Shown here one piece after another: positions 35,098 to 46,075 of a stretch of DNA of 64,000 nt. The notes beneath the pieces are model-generated. The model was given only the letters and a program-made list of their open reading frames with translations, had not been told where the DNA came from and searched no databases. The position numbers and the translations under genes are program-made. The stretch is from Rhinopomastus cyanomelas (Eukaryota > Chordata > Aves > Bucerotiformes > Rhinopomastidae), in assembly GCA_013400115.1 (NCBI GenBank), contig VXBP01008585.1, positions 124,001-188,000 of the forward strand, in the 5' to 3' direction. Numbering within the stretch: the first letter of the stretch is position 1; each line of letters opens with the position of its first letter.

Positions 35098-35548
35098 TTA
35101 TTAGGGTTGGAAGGGGCCTTCAAAGTCCTTTGGGCCCAACCGTCCTGCTGAAGCAGGATACAAATAGCTGAAAAGCATAGCTGCCTAAAAAAACCTAAAT
35201 CAACTACACAAAACCTCATCAAGATTGTTCTGAAGCATCTCCAGAGAAGTGGACTCCCCAACCTCCCTGGGCAGCCTGGTCCAATATTTAATAACCCTTA
35301 CTGTAAAGAAGCTTTTCCTCATATTGAGGTGGAACTTCCTGTTCAGTCTTGCATCCATCACCCCTTGTCCTGTCTGATAAGAGGAGTATTTTCTTCTTGA
35401 CACCCAGGCCTCATGTGTTTACATACAGTAATTGAGTGTCCTTGTAGCCATCTTGTTTTCCAAACTAAAGTGTCTCAGTTTTCTTAATGTCTTTTCATAA
35501 AGCAGTTGTTCCAGATCCCCAATCATCCTCATAGCTTGTAGTTCTGGG
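35098..35548 (-). mobile_element. CR1 LINE, 5'-truncated
   Basis: It begins with TTATTAGGGTTGGAAGGGG in place of a full octamer tail, followed by CCAACCGTCCTGCTGAAGCAGG and then ORF2 end coding in reverse (frames 35403-35200 and 35652-35419: FHLNMRKSFFTVRVIKYW, TRLPREVGESTSLEML, DLEQLLYEKTLRKLRHFSLEN). A segment of about 15 codons is deleted near 35365. It is older than the 45-kb copy. Confidence 0.87.
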
Positions 35549-35671
35549 ACTGGACCCCAGTTCTGTGAATTTTTATCGTAATTGCAGAAAAAAATAGGGC
35601 TGGATAAACACCCAGTGCATCCCTCTGCCTCGAGGCAGAGGGAGAACTGCACCTGTCATTCCTCATAGCTG

Positions 35672-35790
35672 TTTGTCTCATCTATCCTTAAAGACGTCCA
35701 GCGCTGGAGACTACACAATCTTGCCAGACAATCTGTTGTGTGCTTTGCTGTCCTTGCCACTGAAAGCGTGATACTATCTGCCAGACGTTT
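35672..35790 (-). mobile_element. Possible ancient CR1/L3-like fragment
   Basis: The stretch CTTAAAGACGTCCAGCGCTG, GAGACTACACAATC, AATCTGTTGTGTGC and CTTGCCACTGAAAG loosely follows the antisense layout 'unit in which small, neighbouring tail codons, then cysteine/leucine-rich loss of start' typical of decayed CR1-type ends. The match is weak and based on block order only. Confidence 0.3.
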
Positions 35791-38700
35791 CACAAGGGAT
35801 AGTGTTTTCCAGTCTTTATCTCTCATTCAGGATGGGGGCCAGGGTTGAGAAGTTCACCTCTTAGGAACTTCAATTCCTAAATACTGTGGGTGTTCTGAAT
35901 GCTGCTCCACTGTACCTCAGTGAAGCTGAACATATGCTGTTTGTTCTGTGAACTCTTGCGTACATCAAAGGAAGAGCAACAGCACACTTTGTTAGCAGAG
36001 CCTCCAGTCCGTTCCAAACATTGCACAAAGGCCCTTTAAATAACTAGATAAACTATCAGGCTGGGGTTGCTTCCACACTACCCACTGTGAAATGCTTCAC
36101 ACCAGGTTCTTCTGCTCTCTCCTGTGCCTGGTACCAGCTCCCTTTTTCTTATTGTGGTGGTTATACCTTGCAATGAGGCTGCAGGTACTTGGCTGCTTGC
36201 TTGTTGCTCTTCATGAGCCTTTATTGTGAAGGGTCTGTCTTTGACCTCATGTGGTCCTGCGGTTCTCATGTAGGTACTAGCCTACATGACAGAAGTCTGT
36301 TGACTATGTTTTAAGGTTTTGAATGGAGAAATTCTACAGAGCTGTGTTGTGCCTTTAGTTCCTTCAGCTAGGGTTTGCACCCACTCATGGTGGGTGATTT
36401 GTGAACAGTTTAGCCTTTAGCTGGCCCTTTTATCCTCAGCAGGGTGAGAAACATCCGTTCTTGCTCTAAGTTATACTTATTTGTAAGTCAATGGCTGTTT
36501 GACTCCTTATTTGTCAGAAGACAGGGAAATAGCCTTGGAAGCTTGTCAAGATAGAAATATTTTTGTCCAAAATTACTAGGATTATATACAAGGTTGTGCA
36601 AAAGCATTATTGCATGAACGGGTCTTAATTTTGCTGGCTGTATGTGTAATTGTGTCGCATCTCTTCCTGGAACAGTACTGAAATCTGTATTAGATTGGAG
36701 ATCATAATAAGAACTAAAAGACAAAAAATGATTGAAGACTGTTTCAAAATGCTGTGAATGCTATATAAGTCAAAAAATTCTCTTCTGTTTTCATTTCCAA
36801 ACTGAGGGGAGGGGGTATTAAATTATGCAAATGAGCCACAAGTTGCTTAACCTTTCCATGAGTTTACCATAACAGGGGAGGAAAAAATAAGCCCATTATC
36901 AGCAAAAAAAAAAAGCAGCAAACCCTTTTGGGGACCTCTAGCTGATTCTGCTTACCCCTCCAGTGCTGTGATAGAAATTACTGTCTGAATCAGTCCTCTC
37001 TCAGTGCAGCTCATCTCATCCCAGAGCTTACAGCCACACAAAGGATCCAATGTGCTTCAAAGACATCAATACGGAAAGCACCATATTCTGTGCATTCTGT
37101 CACTGCATCCGCATGACTGTGCATTTGTGATTACTGATGACAGTCAATAAAATCAAGTAAGCACGCATGCAAATGCTAATGGAGGAAAATAAAACTAAAT
37201 AATGCTTTAGCAAACCTTGATTACCTTGATCTTAGGTTGCTGTCACAGCAGTCTGTCCTCATTGGAGAAAAGACATGAGGTTCTACAGTGTCTTCAGCAG
37301 GAAAGCTATGCATGATTGGGTTTTCATAAGTAATTATTGACAAATTTTCTGCAACCATGTTGCCTCTGCTTTTATTAGCCTAATAAAATATATTGTGAAA
37401 ATTTTGTGTCTATAGCTGTTAAATTTATATGTGTTATTCTAGTATGACAAATATTTTGTTGTAGTTTGATAGCAATTATTCAGAATAACACAAACAGCTT
37501 GGGATGACTGTAGCCTTGTGAATTGACATTTGAAATATTTATAAGTACAGCCATCCTGCCATATGGACCCTCTTTGGAGTTACCAGTCACCACATCCTAG
37601 CGCTTCTGCAACTCAGGTTCGTGTTCTAATGCTGTCAGGTTCTGATACTCAAACAAGCACAGCTATGGGCAGCGTGAGGCGGGCCACTCCTTTAGCCATA
37701 GCTGTCAGCTTCAACAAAGGAATCAAAGGCTGGTGGTGCACACTACTTGCTGAGGCGTTCTGCAAGGCTTGCTTAATGCTCTTGAGTGCTGGTTAATGTA
37801 ATGTGCTTTATACAGATAATGGGTCTCTTGGAAAGTGAGTTTTAAATGCAAAACCACCCATCACCGGTCCACTTTGAATGGTGGTGTCATACTTGAGGAA
37901 ACGGGGCATCTTTCCCTGACCCTGGTAGTTTACAGGGTCTTTCCTTATGTAAAATGTGCATGATGACCTGGCTAGCAAAAGCAGGATGCTTCATGGAAGT
38001 ATTTTTCTTGAACACGAGCCCTTCATCTCTCATGGTAAACATTTTATGAGCAAATAGCTAGTATTTACCGTTCAATAAGGACTTACATCCACACAAAACT
38101 TCAATGTAATTTTACTGAAGAAATTCCATTCAGAGAACAATTGATAGAGTATGCAGTGAGCAGAGCTGGAGACTAAAGCATGTAAGCTGTATTCTTCCTT
38201 TGACTAGTTAGTCTAATCTATAAAATCTTTCTTCCCAGAGAAGAACATAGAAATTCCTCCCAGTGGACTCAGTAAGGTCAGGGTTTCAGTCCAGGGAATT
38301 CAATCAAGAGCAAAGACTACTGGACACTCAGGTAGGGGTTTAAGTAGGAAAAATAGAAAAAATAAATGTAAAAAAGAGGGAAGAGAGGGAACAAAAGAAA
38401 CACCTAAAAGTTATTTTTTTTCCTCTAGACACGAAGACTTATTTTAAATCCTCATTAGCTTAGTAGAAAGTGTTGTTTGGTGATGGGTGTATCTTGTGTG
38501 TGCATAGAACAAACCCCAGAGGGATTCCTAGGATCAGTGTATCTGTAAAAGGGGTAAAGTAGGCTAGGAAAAGGAAAACCTGATTTGTGCTAGCTCTGGG
38601 GAACTGCTCAGAGTTAAGGTCCCAAAAGTGTATTTTCCTTTTGAGTGCAAAGGACTTTACTGAACAACTAACTCCATCTTCCCCTTGTCTTTACGGTGCT

Positions 38701-41700
38701 CACAGCAGCCCAGAAGAGTTCATCTAAGCAATATGGTTCAGCATTAGACAGACAACTTCCTGAAAGAAATGGTGAAACTGGGTAACAAGGGGAAGTTGAC
38801 ATCACAAGGATCCTGAGTAACTTTACTGAAGTAGGGACTAGTTGTTTTCCCCACACCATGCCGCTCTGGAGTGCATCAGGAAAGTGCGATCTCTGCGTCG
38901 TCTCTTCCAGCCCAAACCAGCACGGCTCCTTGAAGTGAGAAACTTAACGAAAGCCTGATTAAAATCTCTTCAGACAGAGGGAGCAGGCCAGCAAGGAATC
39001 AGAGCTGCTTTCCTTCTCTTTGTTTCTTCTTTGCGGGTCACCTTACACTCAGTGTTTGAAATCTTGATTTAAATCTTCCAAAAATTGCTCAAGAAGGGTC
39101 CTACTGGGCCTCAAAGGCCAGAAACATTTGTTTTTCAGAATGTGTTTTGGGAGGAACAATTCAGAACAGCTTCTGTCGCTAGCTGTGTTTTTGGCCTTTG
39201 TCCATACTGCGTTGGATGCTTTTGCAGTTTCTCCATCTCTAATTAAATACCACACCATCCTGAGGGCAGTAAAAGAATGCAGAGAGCATCTTCCCTTCAG
39301 GGAAACTTCCTTGTCTTTCTGTCCAGGCTGCACATAGGAAGTCCCTGAGCAAGTCTCCTGAAACAAATGAAAAATACAGGCTTTGTTCGAAATGAAAAAC
39401 AGATGAGGCTGATAGGCACTAAGGCACAAAAGGATTAGGAAACAACAGTCTCTCATTTGTCGTGGACTGCTCAGCTGGGATCCAAATCACTCCATAGATG
39501 CCTCCTACTCTTGCGCCTTCAGGAAATCCCAAATACTCCCTCCAATTCCTTCATAAAAGAATATTGACAAAAAGAATATTGACAGACAGTCTTGTTGGAG
39601 ACATGTGGCTTTCTGCCCTATGTAATGGGACAACTGGCTGTCACAAAGGATATATCGGGCCACGTGCATTTAGGCACAATGCTCCACAGCCTGGATAGGA
39701 TGCTGGAGGGTCAAGGATGGTTTGAGGATGCGGTGATGGGAGCTGGCAAAATTATTTGATCTGGCAAAGTTTCCTCTGTGGCTCTAGCATGCCAGAGAAG
39801 CTTATTTGAGCTGACAACCCCTTTTAAAATTCCCTTTTGCTTTCCCAAGTAAGTGTATCAGCCAGAGGGCAGTGCTGCATGGCTGCTGGCCAGACAGCCC
39901 TTGGTCCTGTTCCTGTCCTTCAGAGCTCTGCAGATGCCCTGGGAGTGCCTGGCTGGTTCAGGCCTTAAAGCTGTTAATCCTAATCGGGTCTTGGACAATA
40001 GAAATTTCTGGTGCTTATTACTCTGGCCAGTTATCATTGCACAATGGATTGCACAAAGCATCTTGAAAAAGAACCTTCCCAGGATGTAATTTTCATAGAA
40101 CTGAGTCCATCAACAACCTCTAGAAAGATCTTCAGCTGGCATAAACCAAAGTATGCCCTGCTGACACAACTACTTCTGTTTTCCCTTGCTGTAGATTGAA
40201 CCCCTGATCACTTCTGGTTTAGTATCATACCACATGCATAGGAATTGACAAAGTCTGTGTTTATTAATTGCTCCCCAGATCATTTAGACAAAAATGTCTC
40301 GATCTTCACCTTGCTTCCCTTCTGCAAATAACCAAGTGGAATTCCAGTGGCATAAAAGTGGTAGAAGCCAAAGCAGGATTTGGAATTTAGAAATCTCACT
40401 GATCATTGTTCACAGTGATCTTTCAGCTACCCTTATCAAATATTAACAATTATTACTTATTTATACAGCCCTGACTGCGAGCTAGGTGCAAGAGGACAGG
40501 CACCAGTCCCAGAGAACTAACAAACTAAATAATAAATACATATCAATCTACAATAATAAATAATAAATCTTATATTGCAGAGTCACTTCATTTTTTGATT
40601 CAGGTGTGTTTGCCCTCACTTTTTCTGATCAGCAGGAGGGCTTGGTTAAAAAGATCCGATTAAAAATGAACCTCTTTGATGTTTACAAAGGCAATAAGGG
40701 ATCTCACACCTTTACCAGTTGCAGGTAAAGATTTCTGCATCTTGCAGAAGTGCTAATTGGAGCCAATAATAACATGATTCACCTTCAACCCTGCTCTGAA
40801 GTACCCAGGGTTTTTTTTACCAAAAGTAGATGCTGCATTTTGAGGGCACTGCATTTGAGGAGCTCTCATGTTTCAGGGTTCTGCAATGTAGCAATGTTTC
40901 AGCCTACAAGAGGAGGAAGAAAAGTTGCTTAAATCAATCCTTGTCATAGGATCCCACTGTTTATCGATATCCTGAAGGTGAGAGGTTAATGTTTTGCTCA
41001 GGAAACCACTCATCCTCCAACATACTATTACTGTTTATCTTGCTAAAATCTACTTTTATATTTCCCAAGGCATTTTTACTTAATTTCTGCTCCAGGTTGT
41101 TCTACAGTGTTTTCATATTAGCGTTGTACAGACTTAATAATTTTCCTGTCTGATACTGTGAGTTGTGATGGAGAAAGCCAAGTGTCTGGTATACTTGTAA
41201 ATAGACAGATTAGCAGAAAGAAAAAAAATTAACTGCAGGCTACTTATTTTATCAGAACATGAATTATCAGGAACGCCAACCAAGCACTGAAGTTGAAAGC
41301 AGCAGATCAAGGAGAATAAACACTTGTTCCCCAGGAGTACGTCTTGTCATTTTAGTGGTTTGGAACGTGTTCTCATTTATCCAGTCACTTTCTTTCCACA
41401 GCAGTTACAGAATGGCCCGTTTGAAATGAGATCTGTTTTCACCGATTGCATTCTCAACATCTTTTTTTTAAAGTCTTTGCACCTTCCGGTTAATAAAAGA
41501 GCAAGGAAGTGAAAAATACATAAATCTGCAACACATGCAAATAGCAATTCGTGTGGACAGTTCTGCCTGTGGAATTCAATGCAAAGGAGCTTTGGGTGAA
41601 ATGTTGATTAACTGGACTGTGAATAACTACTAGCAGCAATAACAATGCTAACAAGTGGATGTGTTGCTTTGAGAACAGGGTTGGGGTACAGATGCAGCCG

Positions 41701-44700
41701 TAATTGTCTTGCTTTCAGCATTTAAGTTCTTCCTCATCTTGTGGTCATTGGTAGCTACTGGAAATAGTTAATAATATCCTGCTCTGATATAAGTCTGCAC
41801 ATATTCTCTACCTATATTAATTAACCTGGAATTACAACACACTAGTAATCAGAAACATGAACTGAGTATCTCTCACAAAAGGAATCTAAAAGAACTCAAA
41901 ACACTCACTTGTTAGAACTGGCATAAATCATATGTTAAGAGTATAGAAAATACCAAGTTCTAACTATAGCTACTGAGAAGTTACAGTCCAAAGGTTAAAT
42001 AAAGAATTCTTACTGTTTTTCTATGCCTACAACGTTTCTCATGCATTGAAGTGAATTCTGCAAATGCTATTCAAATAATCTAAGAAAGCTGAATTTAACA
42101 CAGATTCTCCTGCATCCTGCAGGGTGATTTTTTTTTTCCCTGCTGTTAAGACTGGACCCAGGACCTACCATTCAGACTGAATACTCTTCAGAGTGTTTTG
42201 TCTAGTGAGAATTGTCTGGGAGCAGCCTGATCAGAGGTGGCTCTGCTGGCTCTATCCTTGTGAGAACCATAAGCTTAGAGGTGGTTGGAGACTGTTCATG
42301 ACTAGAATGTGATTAAGAAGTCTGCTCTGTATTATTCAGCAGGACAAGAATTAGAAGCTGCTATTTAGACCCTGCTCTTAGAAAAGAAGAGGTTCTGATT
42401 TTTATGGGGTAACTCAGAATGGGACAATTCATGTCAACTTAAATAGAACAATCTGAGATAGCTTATTAGCCTCCTGACTTGTTTTCCAAAACATGAGGTA
42501 TAGCAAGAGACTCATAGCTCAGACCTCTTTTCATTCAATGTTCTAATCTTCCTTGATCTTCCCACTCACACCTGTTTCTCCTCCTATGCTAAGAGACTGT
42601 GATCCTTTGTGCACAGGGATACCAGTACTTGCTTTCCTGCACGCAGTAAATCTGCACAAAGCAGCCTGCAACATATCAGTCTTCTAATTAGCCACAGCAG
42701 GCAAAGAGCTTTTCAGTTGGGGTGCAAAATACTGGAAAGGAATCAAATTGAATCAAATTTTACTTGGCAAGGGGAAAAATTTTGCCCATAAGTCACTGGC
42801 CCTGAACTGATGATTTATGGAGGGCAGGCACAAAATTATATGATTCTTGAACCTGATCCTGTTGGCCCCTAGAGTCTCCAAGGTGAAGGCCAGTATATGG
42901 CCCTTTTCTAAGTTCTTCATTTGCTAGCTTTACTGACAGATGTAAGCATTCCATGGAAGGCATGCAGGCAATGGTTCCCTGGATGACTGCTGGCAAGTGC
43001 AATTTTTTATGATTTATTCATTAAATTCATTTCCATTGCTGTGTGACAGTCATTGCTCCTCCTTTCCTGCAATGTTAGCAACTACATTTTGTCATTCCTA
43101 TTTCCATTTTTCCTGTGGGTCTCAGCAACTTGCCACTGAAGGCAATTCTTCCATCCAGTCTGTGAAGTAGATACCTGCTGCTGTGAATGCTAACATCAGA
43201 CATGACCCCCATCCGAGGCACATCTGGGAAAAACAGCTGTTAAACGAGAAGGGCTTTCTGTATTGGCAAGCTGCACTTTCCCCCACTACTCCTTCTTGCT
43301 CTCAGTTGTTGTCCTACTCATTTCTCAGTTCAGCCAAGATCTTCCACCTCTTCACCCTTACATCTAGATGGGCAGACATGTGGCTCCAGGTGCCTTCCCA
43401 ATGTGCTGAGTGCCAGTGAGCCCAGCTTTAGCATGTGCTGTTGGATACTGTCCTGTCAGAAATGGCCCTGCCAAAATCTGAATCCATAGAGAACACATAA
43501 AGGAAAGCATAAGTTTACTTTGTTTGAGATTTGATTCTAGATGCTTGTTCCTTTTTATTGTTATTCAACAATGTCTTACAGGCAGGAAGAGGCTGCCTGC
43601 ATCACTGAAGGCTATTAGTTATAAGCTTTTTTGTCTACTTGTCATTTGTATCAATTTAATCCATCAGCAAACTGCTCACAGGGTAGCCAGACAGGCAAGA
43701 CCCTGAGGAACAGGTTTTGCCTGTGTTTAAGGAAGAGAGAGTCACCCTCTCGAAACAGGCAATCCTGCTGCCTACTGAGCTTTTCGCTATGACTGGTGGT
43801 CCCAGAGTGGCTGTATGTGGTTATTTGGAGTGTCTGGTATTCTTTTAAATTTCCCCTTTGGAAATGAGGCATGAGGCTGGTTGTATATTTGGGGTAGACT
43901 GTGTGGGATGTGATCGGGGTCACGTGCCCAAAAGGGCATAAATGAGAAGATCATCCCAGGTCCTTTATGTAACCCCTTCCCTATAACAAATCCCAGCCCC
44001 TTTTGAATTGTCTCCACTGTCCCTTAAACCTGGCATCACAACCTACATCACAGCGCTGCATTTGAAATAAAGCCAGATATTTTCATTTCTAGATGGTAGC
44101 TCCATATGTTGGTTTCCAAATGTTGGACTTTTCAAAAAAGCAAACGTGTATACACACTTTCTCATTAGAGAAATATAAAGCTAACAATTAACTTCTGAAT
44201 GCCGTGCACAGTTGCTGTTCTAATTCAGGAACAGCATGTAATACAAGTGGCTGCGGTAGACTGTAGCACTATAAATGACACCCCATTGGTGATGGAGACA
44301 AATCAGATTATGTGTGAGTAGGTTATTGATTGTGCTTAGATTTCTTAATCTCTTGAATCAATGAAAGAATAGTAGATAACAGATACAATGTGTGCTTGGA
44401 AGGCAAAGCACCTTTTAATACTCAGTTTTTCATTAGCATTTTTTAATACTCAGCAATATCTTAACTGGAAAGACACTCAGCCAACTTGAAGATGCCTCAG
44501 TCCAGGCTCCATGTTTATACTAGACATCATGATTTACCTCTTATTGAGGTAAAGAAAGCATGTTATTCAGCTTTACTAATGAAAATATTGTCTTCAATTG
44601 ACTGTCTCTGAAACAGTACAACAATTTCCAAGAAGTGTACCATAAGGATTAAACATACAGATTTTGTGCAGGAGTTGTTTACATCAATACACTCTTAATT

Positions 44701-45274
44701 GATTGTAGCAAAACAAATACGCACTTTGCTAATGCCTGCCGAGTCTCCCATTCAACATTATTTTAATTAAGTCTTTTGAATGGTGAGTTTTGATACAGCA
44801 GATGTTCTTGAGTATTCAGGTACATAAATATAACCAGTGTCAGTGTCTGATAAGCCTACAATTTGAGAGTTTAAGCACAGATGAAACCGGGCCAATTGTC
44901 AAGAGCTGAAAATGGAAGGAATTTGCTAAGCTGCTGCTTGCACCTGTTCTGAATTATGATGATGTTGTCTCCATGCTAACCTTGAGGGAAAGGAAAGTCT
45001 TGTGTGAAATGCTAGAACATGGAATAGGAGATGTTTTTGCTCCCCATTTGCAGTTTCTTATTATCCATTGCAGCAGCTGATCCTAGGGAAGGGGTAATTT
45101 CAATGCACTTTACATAATATTTAACTCAATGGATCTCTCTGCATGGGCACAGTCGCCTCATTGCAGAACTGAAAATGAATGAAGTGCTGAACCCTGTGAT
45201 TAAATTATTTTAAGCTTAAAACTATGTATTCTCGTGAGTAAAGGAGTATGCTAAGCATTCGTTTGTATTTCTAT
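35791..45274. other. Long unique stretch (9.5 kb), no gene recognised
   Basis: This is the largest stretch without recognisable CR1. The longest ORF is 135 codons on the minus strand (39049-39456), without known motifs. Several POU-octamer words (ATGCAAAT at 36825, 37167 and 41535) occur but are expected by chance. A possible ancient SINE lies at 40448-40560, and a weak LTR-like end occurs near 43940-44100. Conserved non-coding DNA could be present but cannot be shown from one sequence. Confidence 0.4.
40448..40560. repeat. Possible ancient amniote SINE/MIR-like tail
   Basis: The run TTACTTATTTATACAGCCCT, AGCTAGGTGCAAGAGGACAG, CACCAGTCCCAGAGAACTAA and CAAACTAAATAATAAATA resembles the conserved tail of old amniote SINE/L2-type repeats (a 'tattacagtagc... 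gcaccagtccct... gagctcacaatctaa' pattern). It is recognised from memory only and needs a repeat-library search. Confidence 0.35.
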
Positions 45275-45820
45275 CGCAGAATCATAGATGGCCTTAGAGA
45301 CCATAGAATCATTAGGGAGTGGAAGGGACCTCGAAAGATCATCTAGTCCAATCCCCCCACCACAGCAGGATCACCTAGACCAAGTCACACAGGAACACAT
45401 CCAGGCAGGTTTTAAACATCTCCAGAGAAGGACACTCCACAACCAACCTGGGCAGCCTTTTCCAATGCTCCATCACCCTCACTGGGAAGAAGTTCCTTCT
45501 CATATTTATATGGAACCTCCTATGTTCCAGCTTACATCCATTTCCCCTTGTCCTATCACTAGATGACATTGAGAAGAGCCTGACTCCATCCTCCTTGCAC
45601 CCACCCTTCACATATTTATAAACACTAATGAGATCACCCCTCAGTCTTCTCTTCTCCAAGTTAAACAGACCCAGCTTCCTCAGCCTCTCCTCATAAGGGA
45701 GGTGTTTCAATTCTTTCATCATCCTTGTTGCTCTACACTGGACTCCTTCCAGAAGCTCCACATCCCTCTTGAACTGAGGGGCCCAGAACTGGACACAATA
45801 CTCCAAATGTGGCCTCACTA
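45275..45820 (-). mobile_element. CR1 LINE with an open ORF2 end
   Basis: The tail (CAGAATCATAGATGG, CATAGAATCATTAGGGAG, GGGACCTCGAAAGATC) is followed by the reverse of the terminal ORF2. The 5' cut lies at about 45820, after the codons for VRPHLEYCVQFWAPQFKRD. A second CR1 3' end starts there directly. It is one of the better preserved copies, since its reading frame stays open to the natural stop. Confidence 0.92.
45375..45820 (-). pseudogene. CR1 RT C-terminal fragment, frame open
   Basis: This is the last part of CR1 ORF2, downstream of the RT catalytic core. It reads without interruption VRPHLEYCVQFWAPQFKRD, VQCRATRMMKEL, LPYEERLRKLGLFNLEKRRL, DLISVYKYVKGGCKEDG, DRTRGNGCKLEHRRFHIN and PSLEMFKTCLDVFLCDLV, then stop. 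The stop falls in the GGTCTAGGTGATCC motif shared by the related copies. The apparent Met start (45881) lies in the neighbouring CR1 and is not the real one. It lacks the endonuclease and catalytic RT, so it has no function. Confidence 0.85.
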
Positions 45821-46075
45821 GATCACCTAGTTCCAACCTCCCTGCTATGGCAGGGACACCTCTCACCAGACCAGGTTGCATTGAGCCCTATCCAGCCTGG
45901 CCTCAAACATTTCCAGAGAGGGAGCATCCACAAATTCTCTGTGCCACCTGTTGCAGTGCCTCACCAACCTCAGAGTGAGGAATTTCTCTCTAAGATCTAA
46001 TCTAAATCCCCCTTGTCCTATGACTAAAGACTCTCATAAAATGTCCCTCTTCAGCTCTCCTATAGTCTCCCTTCA
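45821..46075 (-). mobile_element. CR1 3' fragment of another subfamily
   Basis: Immediately after the previous copy the sequence reads GATCACCTAGTTCCAACC, CTATGGCAGGGACACCTC, CCAGGTTGCATTGAGCCC, CCAGCCTGGCCTCAAACATT and TGCAGTGCCTCACCAACC, the 3'UTR and terminal ORF2 wording of a different CR1 subfamily (compare 2432-2600). It continues into AAATGTCCCTCTTCAGCTC. Its octamer tail is missing because the 45.3-kb copy lies on it, suggesting a later insertion into the tail of this one. Confidence 0.82.

Noticed and set aside
36590..36625. Mariner-like terminal sequence (GGTTGTGCAAAAGCATTATT)
   Set aside because: No partner inverted repeat, no TA duplication and no transposase remnant.
39049..39456. 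135-codon minus-strand ORF
   Set aside because: No motif, no splice-site context, and overlapping ORFs on the other strand. Probably chance.
36825..41542. Cluster of ATGCAAAT octamers as enhancers
   Set aside because: A handful of octamers in an AT-rich 64-kb window is close to chance expectation, and there are no conservation data.
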